From Amphibalanus amphitrite (lineage: Eukaryota; Arthropoda; Thecostraca; Balanomorpha; Balanidae): 64,000 bases of DNA. The position numbers and the translations under genes are program-made. The stretch's first letter is position 1. The number at the start of each line of letters is the position of its first letter. The notes beneath the pieces were generated by a model that saw nothing but the letters and a program-made list of their open reading frames with translations, was not told the DNA's origin and ran no database searches. The stretch spans positions 248,001-312,000 of the forward strand of contig NW_024882304.1 in NCBI RefSeq assembly GCF_019059575.1, written 5' to 3'. Shown here piece by piece: positions 18,418 to 30,500 of this stretch.

Positions 18418-20866
18418 AATACAGGTTTACGCGATAACTGTATAGGTTCGAGATATATTAAGGGGATTATCAGTTTGGTTGTCAAAACTTCTAGGTTTAA
18501 TAAGTAGAGTTTGGTAGTTTCTTCATTAAACTGTATAGTAGGTGTGTATGGCTTTTCGAGGAGCAATGGAGATCCTAATGTTGGGACTTTGAATTGTGAA
18601 ACGCCGCCCGTCCGCCGCAAAACGCAAACACCGCAAAATGCGCCAAAGGCACGCCCGAAATGCCGACGCAAACGTCGCAAAAAATAAAGAATCGCCCGCC
18701 CGACGCAAAAAAAAAAACGCAAAAACGCCGCAAAAATAAAACCGTTCGCATCGAACGCACGCTAACCGCCAACCGAAAACGCCTAAAAATCGCCCGCCCG
18801 CCACCAAACGCAAACACCGCAAAAAAGCGCCCGCTCGCTTCAAACGCAAACACCGAAAAAAGGAACCAAAAAAGCGCCCGCCCGCCCCAAACGCAAAACG
18901 CACGCCCGAAGCGCCAACGCAAACGTCGCAATAAATAAAAACAAATAAAAAATCGCCCGCCCGCCGTCAACCGCAAAAAAAAACGCAAAAACGCCGAAAA
19001 CAAATCAAAACCGCCCGCATCGCCCGCCCGACCGCCACCAAACAAACACCGCCGCAAAAAACCGCCCGCATCGCACGCCTGCCCGCCGCCAACCGCAAAA
19101 CGCCGCAAAAAACGACCGCGTGCCGATAAACGCAAACACCGCAAAAGCGCAAACGCCGCCGCAAAAAAAACGCCCGCCCGAATCGCACGCCTCCCCGCCG
19201 CCAACCGCAAAACGCCGCAAACGCCGCAACAAAGGAAACCGCCCACATCGTACGCCTAACCGCCGCCAATAGGAAAAGCCGCAAAAGGCCCTACCCTACC
19301 CTACCAATATACATACCCTACCCATACCCTAGTCCTACCCATACCCTACCCATACCCTACCCTACGATTACCTTATACCCTACCATACCGAACTTTACCC
19401 TATCATACCCAACTTTACCCTACCCTACCCAAACGGCAAACCTACCTCTACCCTATCCTACCCATACCCAAAACTACCTCTATCCTATACAATACCCTAC
19501 CCATACAATACCCTACCCTACCCTACCCTACCCTACCCTACCCATACCCTACCCTTCCCATACCGTACCCTACCTATACCCGGCATACTCATGCCCTACT
19601 TATACTTGACCAAAGAGTTTCACAACATTTGAGTGCTGTCGTCCTACCGGTTCTTGAGATATATAAATGGGCCCCTGCACGTGCGCACGCGCTTACTGAG
19701 ACTCCAGATGACTTATGTAAGCCACCTGTCTAAATTGTCCCTAACAGTGTACAAAATTTGATTGAAATCGACCCAGGGATTCATCAGATGTAGAAGCAGA
19801 CCCCCTCACGTGCGCACGTGCATGAGTCCACCCCACCTGTGACACATGACCCTACATCGCTTGGTGAGTGCCCTGCCTGCCGAAAGTCCAAGTTTCAGCG
19901 CAATCGGCCCAGAAACGACTGAGTTATATGTAAGTACAATTTTCAAGGGTTTGCAATATCCCTAAGCGGGCGGTGCCTTGTAGCCTATGCCGTGCCGACT
20001 GATTGGCAAAAGTTTAATGACATGCCGGCTATAAGCCATCGATCGGATTTCATCGGAAAATATGTCTAACGTTAACGAAACACGGTGGTATTGCCTGAGT
20101 CATTTTCACGGAAGTTTATTGACTTTTTGATAATGTTTTGGGTGGATATTGATCAGAAAAGAATGCGCTATCCGAATATGTGTGTTTCATGGTCAATTTT
20201 CAACGTTTTCGATACGTTATGATGTTGTAAAGGACAGCGCACTCGGCGCGCATCAAACTTTCAAATAAATCTTTCGTTATTAGTGAAGTGGTAGTAGCAA
20301 TCACTTTTTCTTTTTATTCATTGCATCACACGTGCAATTACCTAAAAAATGGTACCACACCGATTTCATTCGGCCAAACCGTTTTCAAAGGGCACCGATT
20401 TTTCCTCTACGAGGCACGAAATCGGTCATTTTTTTCACAACAATGGGTCCTGATGTGCACGTGACGCGCCCAACGTTATAAAACCATATCAATACGCTCG
20501 CTTTATCTCTCCTCTATCGATCGGTGGCAACTGCGTGTCGCTGTGACCACCGGTCGTCAAGATATAAGCCCGGAAAGGAGCACGCGTCGGAGCGATTTCG
20601 GCCGACGGCGCCGTTTTTCGCGCCCCGTGTTAAACCAATGGCGAGCGTGCCTCGTGCTCGCGACGCCGCCAGAGACGCACCCCTGGTCGGATTGCGCCCA
20701 AATTTTAATACGATCGTTCGATTTGACCACGCTTGGAGCCTGCCAAATTTCACGCCCCTACATGGCGCCGTTCCGGCGCAAGACACCCAGATGTGGATGA
20801 CACTTTTCGTTTGTGACACACAGACGTACAGACCGACAACTTCTCTTTTATAATATATCCGACTAG
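18418..20866 (+). repeat. array unit 5, type B
   Basis: 2449 bp. Head 'aatacaggtttacgcgataa'. C/A-rich block at about 18600-19287, built from short 'cgcccgccgccaaccgcaaa'-like repeats. TACCC-rich array at about 19287-19590. Body motifs and core lead to hairpin GCGCCGTTCCGGCGC near 20766, and the tail ends in CTAG. It is near-identical to the unit at 48299-50752 except in the last ~300 bp. Confidence 0.85.
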
Positions 20867-23514
20867 AATACAGGTTTACGCGATAACTGTACGTTTGGAT
20901 AGATATTGTTGATGGGGCCATTAGTTTGGATGTCAAAACTTGTATGCTTATATAGGTAGGGTTGAGTTTTATAGTTACTTTATTTAATTGTAAGTAGGTA
21001 GGTATGGCTTTTCGAGGAGCACTACGGATCCAATAGTTTGGCCATTGAATTGATTAAAAAAAAAACACGCCCGCCCGCCGCCAACCGCAAACGCCGCAAA
21101 AATAAAAAACGATCGCCTCCAACCGCAAATAACACCGCAAACGCCGCAAAAAATAAAAACCGTCCGCATCGCGCGCCCGCCCGCCGCCAACCGCAAACGC
21201 CGCAAAAATGAACACCGCCCGCATCGCACGCCCGCCCGCCGCCAACCGCGAACGCCTCGAAAAACGGCCACCCGCCGCCAAACACTAAAACCGCAAAATG
21301 CGCGAAAGGCACGCCCGACAAACGTCGCAAAAAATAAACAATCGCCCGCCCAACGCAAAAACGCAGAAACTCCGAAAAAACGTCCGCATCGCACGCACGC
21401 AAACCGCCAACCGAAAACGCCTAAAAATCGCCCGCCCGCCACCAAACGCAAACACCGCAAAAAAGCGCCCGCTCGCCCCAAACGCAAACACCGTAAAAAG
21501 GAAACAAAAAGCGCTCGCCCGACCCAAAACGCAAAACGCGCAAAACGCTTGCCCGAAACGCCAACGCAAACGTCGCAATCAATTAAAACAAATAAAAAAT
21601 TGCCCCCCCCGTCGCAAACCGCAAAAAAACGCAAAAACGCCGCAAACAAATCAAAACCGCCCGCATCGCCCGCCCGCCCGCCGCCAAACATAAACACCGC
21701 CGCAAAAAAAACCGCTCGCATCGCACGCCTGCCCGCCGCCAGCCGCAAAACGCCGCAAAAAACGGCCGCCCGACGACAAACGCAAACACCGCAAAAACGC
21801 AAACACCGCCGCAAAAAAACGCCCGCATCGCACGCCTGCCCGCCGCCAACCGCAAAACGCCGCAAACGCCGCAACAAAGGAAACCGCCCGCATCGCACGC
21901 CTAACCGCCGCCAATCGAAAAAGCCGCAAAAGGCCCTACCCTACCCTACCAATATACATAACCTACCCATACCCTAGTCCTACTCATACCCTACCCATAC
22001 CCTACGTTTACCTTATACTCTACCATACCCAACTTTATCCTACTCTACCCAAACGGCAAACCTACCTCTACCTTATACCTTACCATACCCATACTTTACC
22101 ATACCCTTCCCATACTCAAACCTATCTCTATCCTATACACTACCCTACCCTACCCATACGTACCCTACCCTACCCTACCCATACGTACCCTACCCTACCC
22201 TACCCATACCCTACCCTTGCCATACCGTATCCTACCTATACCCGGCATACTCATGCCCTACTCATACTTGACCGAAGAGTTTTACCAAATTTGAGTGCTA
22301 TCGTCCGACCTGTTCTTGAGATATGTATAAATGGGCCCCTGCACGTGCGCACGCCCTTAATAAACTCCAGATGACTTATGTCAGCCACCTGTCTAAATTG
22401 TCCCCAAAAGTGTACAAAATTTGATTGAAATCGACCCAGGGATTCATCAGATGTAGAAGCAGACCCCCTCTCGTGCGCACGTGCATGAGTCCACCCCACC
22501 TGTGACACATGACCCTACATCGCTTGGTGAGTGCCCTGCCTGCCGACAGTCCAAGTTTCAGCGCAATCGGCCCAGAAACGGCTGAGTTATATGCTAGTAC
22601 AATTTTCAAGGGTTTGCGATATCCCTATGCGGGCGGTGCCTTGTAGCCTATGCCGTGCTGACTGATGGTCAAATGTTAAATGACATGCCGGCTATAAGCC
22701 ATCGATCGGATTTCATCGGAAAATATGTCTAACGTTAACGAAACACGGTGGCATGCCTGAGTCATTTTCACGGAAGTTTATTGACTTTTTGATAATATTT
22801 TGGGTGGATATTGATCAGAAAAGAATGCGCTATCCGAATATGTGTGTTTTATGGTCAATTTTCAACGTTTTCGATACGGTATGATGTTGTAAAGGACAGC
22901 GCACTCGGCGCGCATCAAATTTTCAAATAAATTTCTCATTATTAAGGAAGTGGTAGCAACAATCACTTTTTCTTTTCATTCATTGTATCACACATGCAAT
23001 TACCTAAAAAATGGTACCACACCGATTTCATTCGGTCAAACCGTTTTCAAACGGCACTGATTTTTCCTCCACGAGACACGAAATCGGTCATTTTTTCACA
23101 ACAATTGGTCCTGATGTGCACGTGACGCGCCCAACGTTATAAAACCACATCAATACGCTAGGCTCATCTCTCCTCTATCGATCGGTGGCAACCGCGTGTC
23201 GCTGTGACAACTGGTCGTCAAGATATAGGCCCGGAAGGGAGCACGCGTCGGACCGATTTTGGCCGATATCGCCATTTTTCGCGCCGCGTGCTAAACCAAT
23301 GGCGAGCGTGGCTCGTGCTCGCGACGCCGCCAGAGACGCACCCCTGGTCGGATCGCACCCAGATTTTAATACCATCGTTCGATTTGACCGCGCTTGTCGA
23401 CTGCCAAATTTCACGCCCCTACATGGCGCCGTTCCGGCGCAAGACACCCAGATGTGGATGACACTTTTCGTCTGTTACAGACCGACAACTTCTCTTTTAT
23501 AATATATCCGACTA
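20867..23514 (+). repeat. array unit 6, type B
   Basis: 2648 bp. C/A-rich block at about 21057-21936, then a TACCC-rich array to about 22250, the motif body, the paired-stem region (about 23020-23095) and hairpin GCGCCGTTCCGGCGC near 23425. The tail 'atatatccgacta' runs straight into a Tc1-like MITE end, so the following unit head is missing. Confidence 0.85.
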
Positions 23515-23972
23515 CTTTGGACGTCAAACCCCTTGAGACCCCACTTTTTTGCGATAATTTTCAAATGCGTCAACTCTCGTTGACAATATTCTGGCAATGT
23601 GTGTTTCAGAATCTGCCGAAACTTTTATTACTAAGGTATTTTGACGCCAAACGATTATGAAAGGTACTTCTCATTCACTCGTAATGCTAAGGTCAATTCA
23701 GGCCCGGGCAGAGGCTTGCGCTCGGCCGCACTCGAGCCCCGCCACCAGCGCCATCTGCTCTTAATGTCATCTACCAGCGCCCGCTACCGCTACCAGCTAC
23801 CGCCCACCATCAAGCCTGAACGGAGCGAGAGTCGCGAGTGACCGGTCGCCGGGCAAGGAGCGCCGGAGGGGTAGGGCGGAGCTTAGCGCTGACGTCATTA
23901 CGTTGCTCCACCCCATGAGCGCGTAGCCTCTACCCAAACAGCAGATTCGTTCCGTAAAATTTAACATTACGA
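23515..23972. mobile_element. Tc1/mariner-like MITE, right part lost
   Basis: Nearly identical to the first ~458 bp of the complete element at 44420-45040, beginning CTTTGGACGTC after a TA. It stops at 'taacattacgag', where a truncated hAT MITE begins. The right inverted repeat is missing. Confidence 0.8.
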
Positions 23973-24112
23973 GGAGGGCACCGGGGCACCGTGCCCCCTT
24001 TGATCTTGAAATTTTTACATTAGCCCTATGGGCGTTGCATGGATAGAATTTAGAATGGGGCAAAAAGTCGGCAGTGCCCCCCCCCTTAATTGAAGGTGTT
24101 CCGCCGCTACTG
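23972..24112. mobile_element. truncated hAT-like MITE
   Basis: Matches the interior and right end of the element at 13208-13375: 'gagggcaccggggcaccg', 'cattagccctatgggcgtt', and the end 'gaaggtgttccgccgcta'. The left end is missing, replaced by the Tc1-like fragment. Both elements are cut at the same point, marking a rearrangement. Confidence 0.75.
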
Positions 24113-26163
24113 GCCGAGAACGCCGATGTTCCTTTCGCACCGGGCGTCGGTTCATCACAGGTGTTGATAGGGCTCGAATGGCACAGTCAAATAGCACAGC
24201 CATTCTCCCTTAATAAGCACTACCCCCTAGCCCTCGCCACCGAGATGAGGGGGTTCGGGTGTCGCCTTCGACGTTTTTTTTTAAGGTAATTGCTCGGAAG
24301 GCGCTGGTATAGAGATGAAAGCTGGCGCACTTGAACATTAAAGACGGATCTTCACACCGACCACATTATTAGGTCAGGGCAGGTTACTGACTTGGGACGT
24401 CGTAAGTGAACCTCTGCACGGTCCTAAAATGTCGCAATTTAGTCCGAAATGGCGAGGGGCGGGGAGGGCAGAGTCCATCTACCCTCCCACTAAACGGCAT
24501 CTGATGAAGAAAACCGATAGGTTCGGCGAGAATTAAAAAGGCCCTAATTATTGCCGAGTCTAGGCAGTACCATGCCCACGATCACGACACCCATCTGTTC
24601 ATATGCCCATCGGTGAATAGCGCGTGTCAGCCTGTGTCCGGCTGTTATTGCCTGCGGTTACAGTTGCGTCATCAACGTAACAAAGAAGTACGACGCTTGT
24701 GATATCTATCCTGAAGCACCATGAAATGTGACATCCGTAAAATGTACAGTAGAATAGTTAGTCATTGTCCACATATGTGGAGAATTGTCAAAATGCCAGG
24801 GGGTGCTTTCACTGGCGGATCCAGAGCTTGAGCGCGGGCGGGGGGCACACCAGGGAGGGGGCCAAACCTAAGGTACCCCCAAATCCTGTTTTCTCATTGG
24901 ATTTAGGCCACTTATTTTTCGTAACAGCCCTGGCACGATGTTTTTTATACTTTTAAACTTAAAAAAAAGTTTTTTTTAACTTTTTTTGAACTTTTTAAAA
25001 AAGAAGTTGTAGGCCACCTGACAGGGGCTTTTTCTTTCGGCACCTGAAGCCTCTCTGGGCCCTAAGCCTCTCTGGGCCCTATGTGGGGCCATTGGAAGTC
25101 AGGTTAAGGGGTGACCCACAGAGGTGCACGTGACCACACGGTGCCGACTGCCGACACTCCGCAGGAGATCGTTTAGGGCCTCAGAAACTCGTCTTTTCTG
25201 TCAGAGGCCAGCAAAACCGCTCAGAGATTTGCGCGGGCCCTAAAAGATCTGCGCGGAGTGCGGACCTTCGGAGACCTGCGCAATATTTGCCCTCAAAGGT
25301 TCACCTGGGGCCCCTAGAGCCTGACGTAGGGCCCCTTGACATGGGTGTGGCCCTCAAAGACGGCTGAAGAGACCCTTAAAGATATGTGGGTCTTTAGATA
25401 CATGCGTCTGGTGATTGACTTGGGTTCTTCTGAATGGTTCTGAATGTTATCAGGGAGCTATTTCTCAGACATCAGCTAGGGCTCTCGGGGACTGCTTTTG
25501 AGCTTCAAAAAAAGCCTGTGCGGGGCCCTTGGGGCGCATCCGGTGTCCTCAGGAGTTGGGTGCCTGTGTGCGGCTTCAAGAACCTGACGGATCTCTCAGG
25601 AGCCGGAGTGGGTAATTGGAGACCCCGGCCCCGGGAGAAGACTCGGCACTTAAAACTTCGACGGACCAAAGGGCCGGGCGTCAGGGGCCCCTAAGCCCAA
25701 TGAGGATGGTAGGGGACAGGTGCTCCCTGTGCCACCCTTGGCTAGGCCACTTGCCCCTTCCCCCCAAAAAAAAAGTCACTGACCAATGAGCCAATGAGCG
25801 TCGAAAATAAATATTACATGCTCTCTTTTTCATCCCCAGTGTAGGCAAATCCTTCACCTCATTCTTCAAGGACTCTAAAAACCTGGTCCGGGCTAGACCC
25901 TTGACGGTCACCTCTATCCGAAGCGTGTAGGTAGCTCCCCCAGAAGCATGCTCAGGTGCGGTGAGAAAGCATCAGTGGTTCTGGGTGAGCTGTTTATCAT
26001 GGCGGGCTCAGCCGTCCAGCAGTCCCATTCAGCCCCATGCAGGGCCCTGCATGCAGGCTGGCCGCCCACTGCCCAGTGCCCGGTGTCCCCAGGCCTGTCT
26101 CTCCCTATATTATCATGCTCCCGACTCTGCAGTCTGCAAAGGTCTCGCAAGATCGAAAGAGCC
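24113..26163. other. non-unit DNA, no supported gene
   Basis: The longest array-free stretch after 6263. I see a diverged repeat piece near 24365-24440, a single hAT-type end (CACTGGCGGATCCAG, near 24809), A/T runs at 24955-25005, a short tandem repeat 'gcctctctgggccc' (25050-25082) and a G/C-rich part at 25020-25690. Open frames up to 86 codons (25434-25694) lack any supporting feature. Confidence 0.4.
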
Positions 26164-26704
26164 TAACCTTGCAAAATAAAACAAAGAAGCATCAATATGA
26201 GCTATCATTGACGTTGATAAAACGTTTTATGTAATATGTTCTATCTAACATGGAGCGGTGCTATCGCAGCCGCAACCAGTCACAGCAGTTGCACTGGGTT
26301 AATCTAGCAGCAAGGTAACTGATATTCGCGAATCTGCTGCTGGTAGACAGGCATTCTCCGTTCCTCGAGGCTCGAATATGCTGCTTCTGGGCCTGGTACG
26401 ATTTAAAAGTAAGCCCTCTGCAGCCGACATTGCTAAAAAGGCAAAATAAGAACTTGAGTCGTGTTCTTGTCGCTTGTCCCCACTTGGGATGAGAGGTACA
26501 ATGAAGCGTATCTGGCATATTATGTCGAGATTTGGATTGAATTTGATGCGAAAGGGGCTAAAGTTAGTCTGGGCTTAGAATCCAACTTTTGTTTCATGCC
26601 AAAAGCAGCAAATTCGGAAGCCGCGAATGCCTCTCTACCAGCAGCAGATTCGCGAATATCAATCTGCTGCTAGATTGACGAACGTGCAACCTTTTGCAAG
26701 GTTA
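26164..26704. mobile_element. candidate MITE with nested inverted repeats
   Basis: The outer pair TAACCTTGCAAAA (26164-26176) and TTTTGCAAGGTTA (26692-26704) encloses a longer inner pair. The inner arms start AATCTAGCAGCA (26301) and end at 26676, sharing GATATTCGCGAATCTGCTGC and further bases. Inside each inner arm TTCGCGAA is itself palindromic. No clear target duplication or coding capacity is seen. Confidence 0.6.
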
Positions 26705-27161
26705 AAAAGACAAATTTCTTCAAGATGAAAATTATTTACTACTAGATGGCATGTTTTGCGCTATAACTGTGCGTTTTGATAGATGCGTTTGAGGGGGTAT
26801 TTGTTTGGGTGTGGGAACTTTGATTTTTATTTGTCTTATTTTGTCGGAGTAGGATATTTGTTTGAACGGCATGGTATGCTGGTGCTGGTTGCGGGTTGTT
26901 AGAGCCTTTCTCATGGTTTGCCTTTATCGAACTCAAACCCACCCTATCCTACCCTAACCTACCCATACCCTACCTTACTCATAACCTACACATAGTTACC
27001 CTTCTCATACTCGATTAAAGTAACGCACCAAATTTGAGCGCAATCGGCTCAGCCGTTCTTGAGATATAAAACTGGCCCACTGCACGTGCGCACGCGCTAA
27101 CTGAGACTCCAGATGACTTGTGCCAGCCACCTTTCTAAATTGTCCCCAACAGTGTACAGAA

Positions 27162-27473
27162 TGTAGTAATTTATTGCACGGAGCGCACCCCGACACAACC
27201 ACCCTCGCACAAGTCCCAGCCGGAAGAGAGCGGAGAAGCCCGCGCAAACTGCCGCCACAGAGCGGCGTCCTGGGCCCGGGCCAATCACCGGGCGCGGCAC
27301 GGCCGTGTCCGCGGCACAGCCAATAGTCTGTCGCGTGACAGCCGACGCTCAATCAGCTGCGCCGCCGACCGGCGCCGCAAAGCCAAGGCCATCAAAAGTA
27401 GGGCACAGCTGATCGTCACAGCTGATCAGCTGCGCCGCCGAGCTAATATTGCACACCGAGCTAATATCGCACA
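27162..27473 (-). repeat. 3' LTR (312 bp)
   Basis: On the coding strand it begins TGTGTGCGATATTAGC and ends TAAATTACTACA, so it is bounded by TG...CA. AATAAA lies close to the LTR end and can serve as the polyadenylation signal. Internal repeats of AATATTAGCTCGG and CAGCTGATCAGCTG are visible. Confidence 0.95.
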
Positions 27474-27575
27474 CCGCTCCCTGATTCCATAGAATCACAA
27501 ACACATCACAGCTGATCAGTTGTGCCGCCGGCCGGCGCCGCCCGAGCCGTACGGCACACTGCTACCTGATTCAAC

Positions 27576-30500
27576 CTAACACTCGCACCAGTGTCGTGGC
27601 GGTCTCCGCTCGCGCTCGCTGCGGCGGAGCGGAGGGCCGTCGGCAGCCACATCAGCTGGGCGCTCATCGCCGCCACTCGGGAGGTCGACAATGATCGGCG
27701 GCGCCTCGCCATCTGACTGCGCATCGTCGCCATCGTCGCGGCACGGGCTCTCGTGCCGCGGCCGCAGGTCACGCACGTGCCACGGCACGCCGTCCACCTC
27801 AACCACCTGCCGCGACACACCGCTGGTGACGACACCGCGGCGGGACGTGTCCGTGCAGCGGGTTCCCCGGCGCCGCATCCACACCTGGTCGCCGACCCGC
27901 AGCTGCTCGCCGTCGGACACAGCTGGCGGCTCCTGGTCAGCACTCTCACCGGCCGCTGCCGGGCGGATGCAGTCCCTCATGGCGTATCGGTAGACGCCCG
28001 CGGCCGGCGCCGAGCCCGTAGTTTCACCGTCGCGGGGCGTCACGTTATAAATGTGGACGGCCTCCGCGACCGAGCACGTCCGCCTCGCCGCGATCACTTT
28101 GATGGAGCGGTGGCACCGTTCCACCACACCATTACCGCCCGGCTGGTGCACGGCTCGGAATCTTAGGCTGACGCCCCACCGAGCCGTGAGAGCCGCGACC
28201 TGACGCCCGCGAAACACTGTGTCATTATCTGCGAGGATTTCAGTCGGCGCGCCGCGCTCGTGGAACATCTGCTCCAGGTGGCCGCAAACCTCCACCGCAT
28301 CCGCCCGCCGCAGCTGCCGCCACACACAAAACCGCGACGGGCCGCAGTCGATCACGGACAGGTAGGCCCGACCCTGGTAGTGCGTGACGTCCATCGCCAC
28401 ACGCTGCCACGTCTCCTTGACACCGAGAGAGCCGTGCCGCCACCGCACCGGCGCCGGGTCGATCGAGCGGCAAATGTCACAGCCGCGCACCACCGCTCGC
28501 ACAGTCGCCCTCGGCACATCACACGACACGTCGCGCCGAGCAAAGTATAGCGTTCGGCGAATGCCGGGATGGCCTGCCCGCTCGTGCACCGCTCGGACGG
28601 AGGCGGCGAGCTCGCCCTCGGCGCCCGCACCTGCCGCGTCGTCCTCGGCCCCAACAGCAGCGGCCTCGGCCGGCACGCCGTCAGCCGCACTCTGCTCGCG
28701 CACCCAGTCCTTTGGCACTCGAGTCAACGCGTCGGCGAGATTCTCAGCCGAGCGGACGAGGGTCACAGTGAGCTCCAGCTGCAGCTCCTCCGTCAGCTCC
28801 CGGATGAGACTGACTCGCCGACGGATCAGCATCTCGCCCGCCGCACGAGTTCGCAAGCGCGTGCGCCCACTCAGCGCGTCACTGAGCCACCGGTGCACCG
28901 TGGCCGAGTCCGTGCGGAGCTCTATCTCCGTCGCGCCCCAGGCGATGGCCAGGTTCAGGCCGCGGACGGCGGCGTCGAGCTCAGCCATATTGATGTGTGC
29001 TGACGATCCGCTCGGCCGCAACCAGGAGGCGTCTTCCATCACCCCACCGTCCGGCGTCTCGATGACGACGCCGAACGCGATCGAGCTCGCGTCGGCCCAG
29101 ACGACAGCACGGTCGCCAGTCCAGCACCACTGGCCGCGAGCCGGGTCCGCTCCCGCCAGCCGTTCTTGGATGTAGGCGATCTGAGCGCTCAGGGTGCCAT
29201 CGTCGGTGGCGTCGTCCCAGCCTTCGGTGAGCTGGTTGACGTGCCGCTTGACCCAGGCGGCGGCTGGCCGCAGCCAACCGCAGACCGGGAAGTGAGCCAC
29301 CAGCCGGCCGCACCAGGCGAACACCGCACGGCGAGTCACGACCTCTGGCGGCGGGACGACGGCACAGTCACGTGACCACTGCAGCTCTCCAGCGACGGGC
29401 TGTACGCGGAGGCCGAGCATGCGAGCTCCGTCTTCGGCCCGAGCAGGCGGCTTACACTCGAGTCCGAACCGGCGAAAGTGTTCCACCACCCGCTCGGCAC
29501 TCACCACCTCCTCGTCCACCAACAGGTCGTCGACGTACGGGGAGACGGCCCGCTCGACGGCCGAGTCCTGTGACAGGACGGCACGGACCACGGCTTTCAT
29601 CAGCAGCGGCGCAACATTCAAGCCAAATCCGAGCCTTGTCAAGCAGTGGCGCCGTCCGTGCAGCATCACAGTCTGATAAGGCCACAGCCGCCGATCGAGC
29701 CTCAGCTGCAGGTAGGCGCGGCGCAGGTCGACCACAGCCACACGGCGGCCGTGACGGCGCCACTTGCGCAGGTGTTCGGCACAGACATCGGCGTCCGCGC
29801 TGTACGCTGCAACATGAGCGTTCAGTTCGCGCATGTCGAGCACCGGCCGTACCTTGTTGGCCTGCGGCACCGCCATCAGCGGCACGAGTCCTCGGGGTGG
29901 TCCATGAACCGCCTCGTCGTACGGCTGGAGCCAGCCGTTCCGGAGCCACGACTCCAGCTCCGCGTCGTACTCCTGTCGCACGGCGGGTGGGACTCTGTAC
30001 TCCGCAACTCGGTTGCTGAGGCAGTCCGGTCCGACACCGTCTGCCCACTTCCAGGCGACTGTCCAAACCTGGGCGGTCCCGTCAAACCGAGCAACGAAGT
30101 CTTTCGCCTCCACAGTCAATCCCTCAGGCGACCGAGTCCCACTGGTGGCGGCGGCCGCAGCTCCCTCCGCTACCGTCGCCGACCCTGCCGGCCGGGCAGC
30201 CACCGGCTCGCCCGCCGCGCCTCCCGTCACACTCACAGGCGGGGCCGGCCGGGCAGCCACCAGCTCGCCCGCCGCGCCTCCCGTCACACTCACAGGCCGG
30301 GCCGGCCGGGCAGCCACCGGCTCGCCCGCCGCGCCTCTCGTCACACTCACAGGCGGGGCCGGCCGGGCAGCCACCGGCTCGCCCACCGCGCCTCCCGTCA
30401 CACTCACAGGCCGGGCCGGCCGGGCAGCCACCGGCTCGCCCGCCGCGCCTCCCGTCACACTCACAGGCCGGGCCGGCCGGGTAGCCACCGGCTCGCCCGC

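Noticed and set aside
20984-21898. Open frames of 200-304 codons on the minus strand in the C/A-rich blocks (also 18575-19246, 38200-39042, 40605-41354, 48407-49114, 62886-63539)
   Set aside because: They arise because the G/T-rich strand of a short repeat has almost no stop codons; several frames are open at once, products are low-complexity Arg/Gly/Phe/Ala repeats, and lengths change with single-base differences between near-identical units.
24809-24826. Complete hAT-like element starting CACTGGCGGATCCAG
   Set aside because: No inverted partner end or 8-bp duplication was found within the following non-unit region; only a solitary end can be supported.
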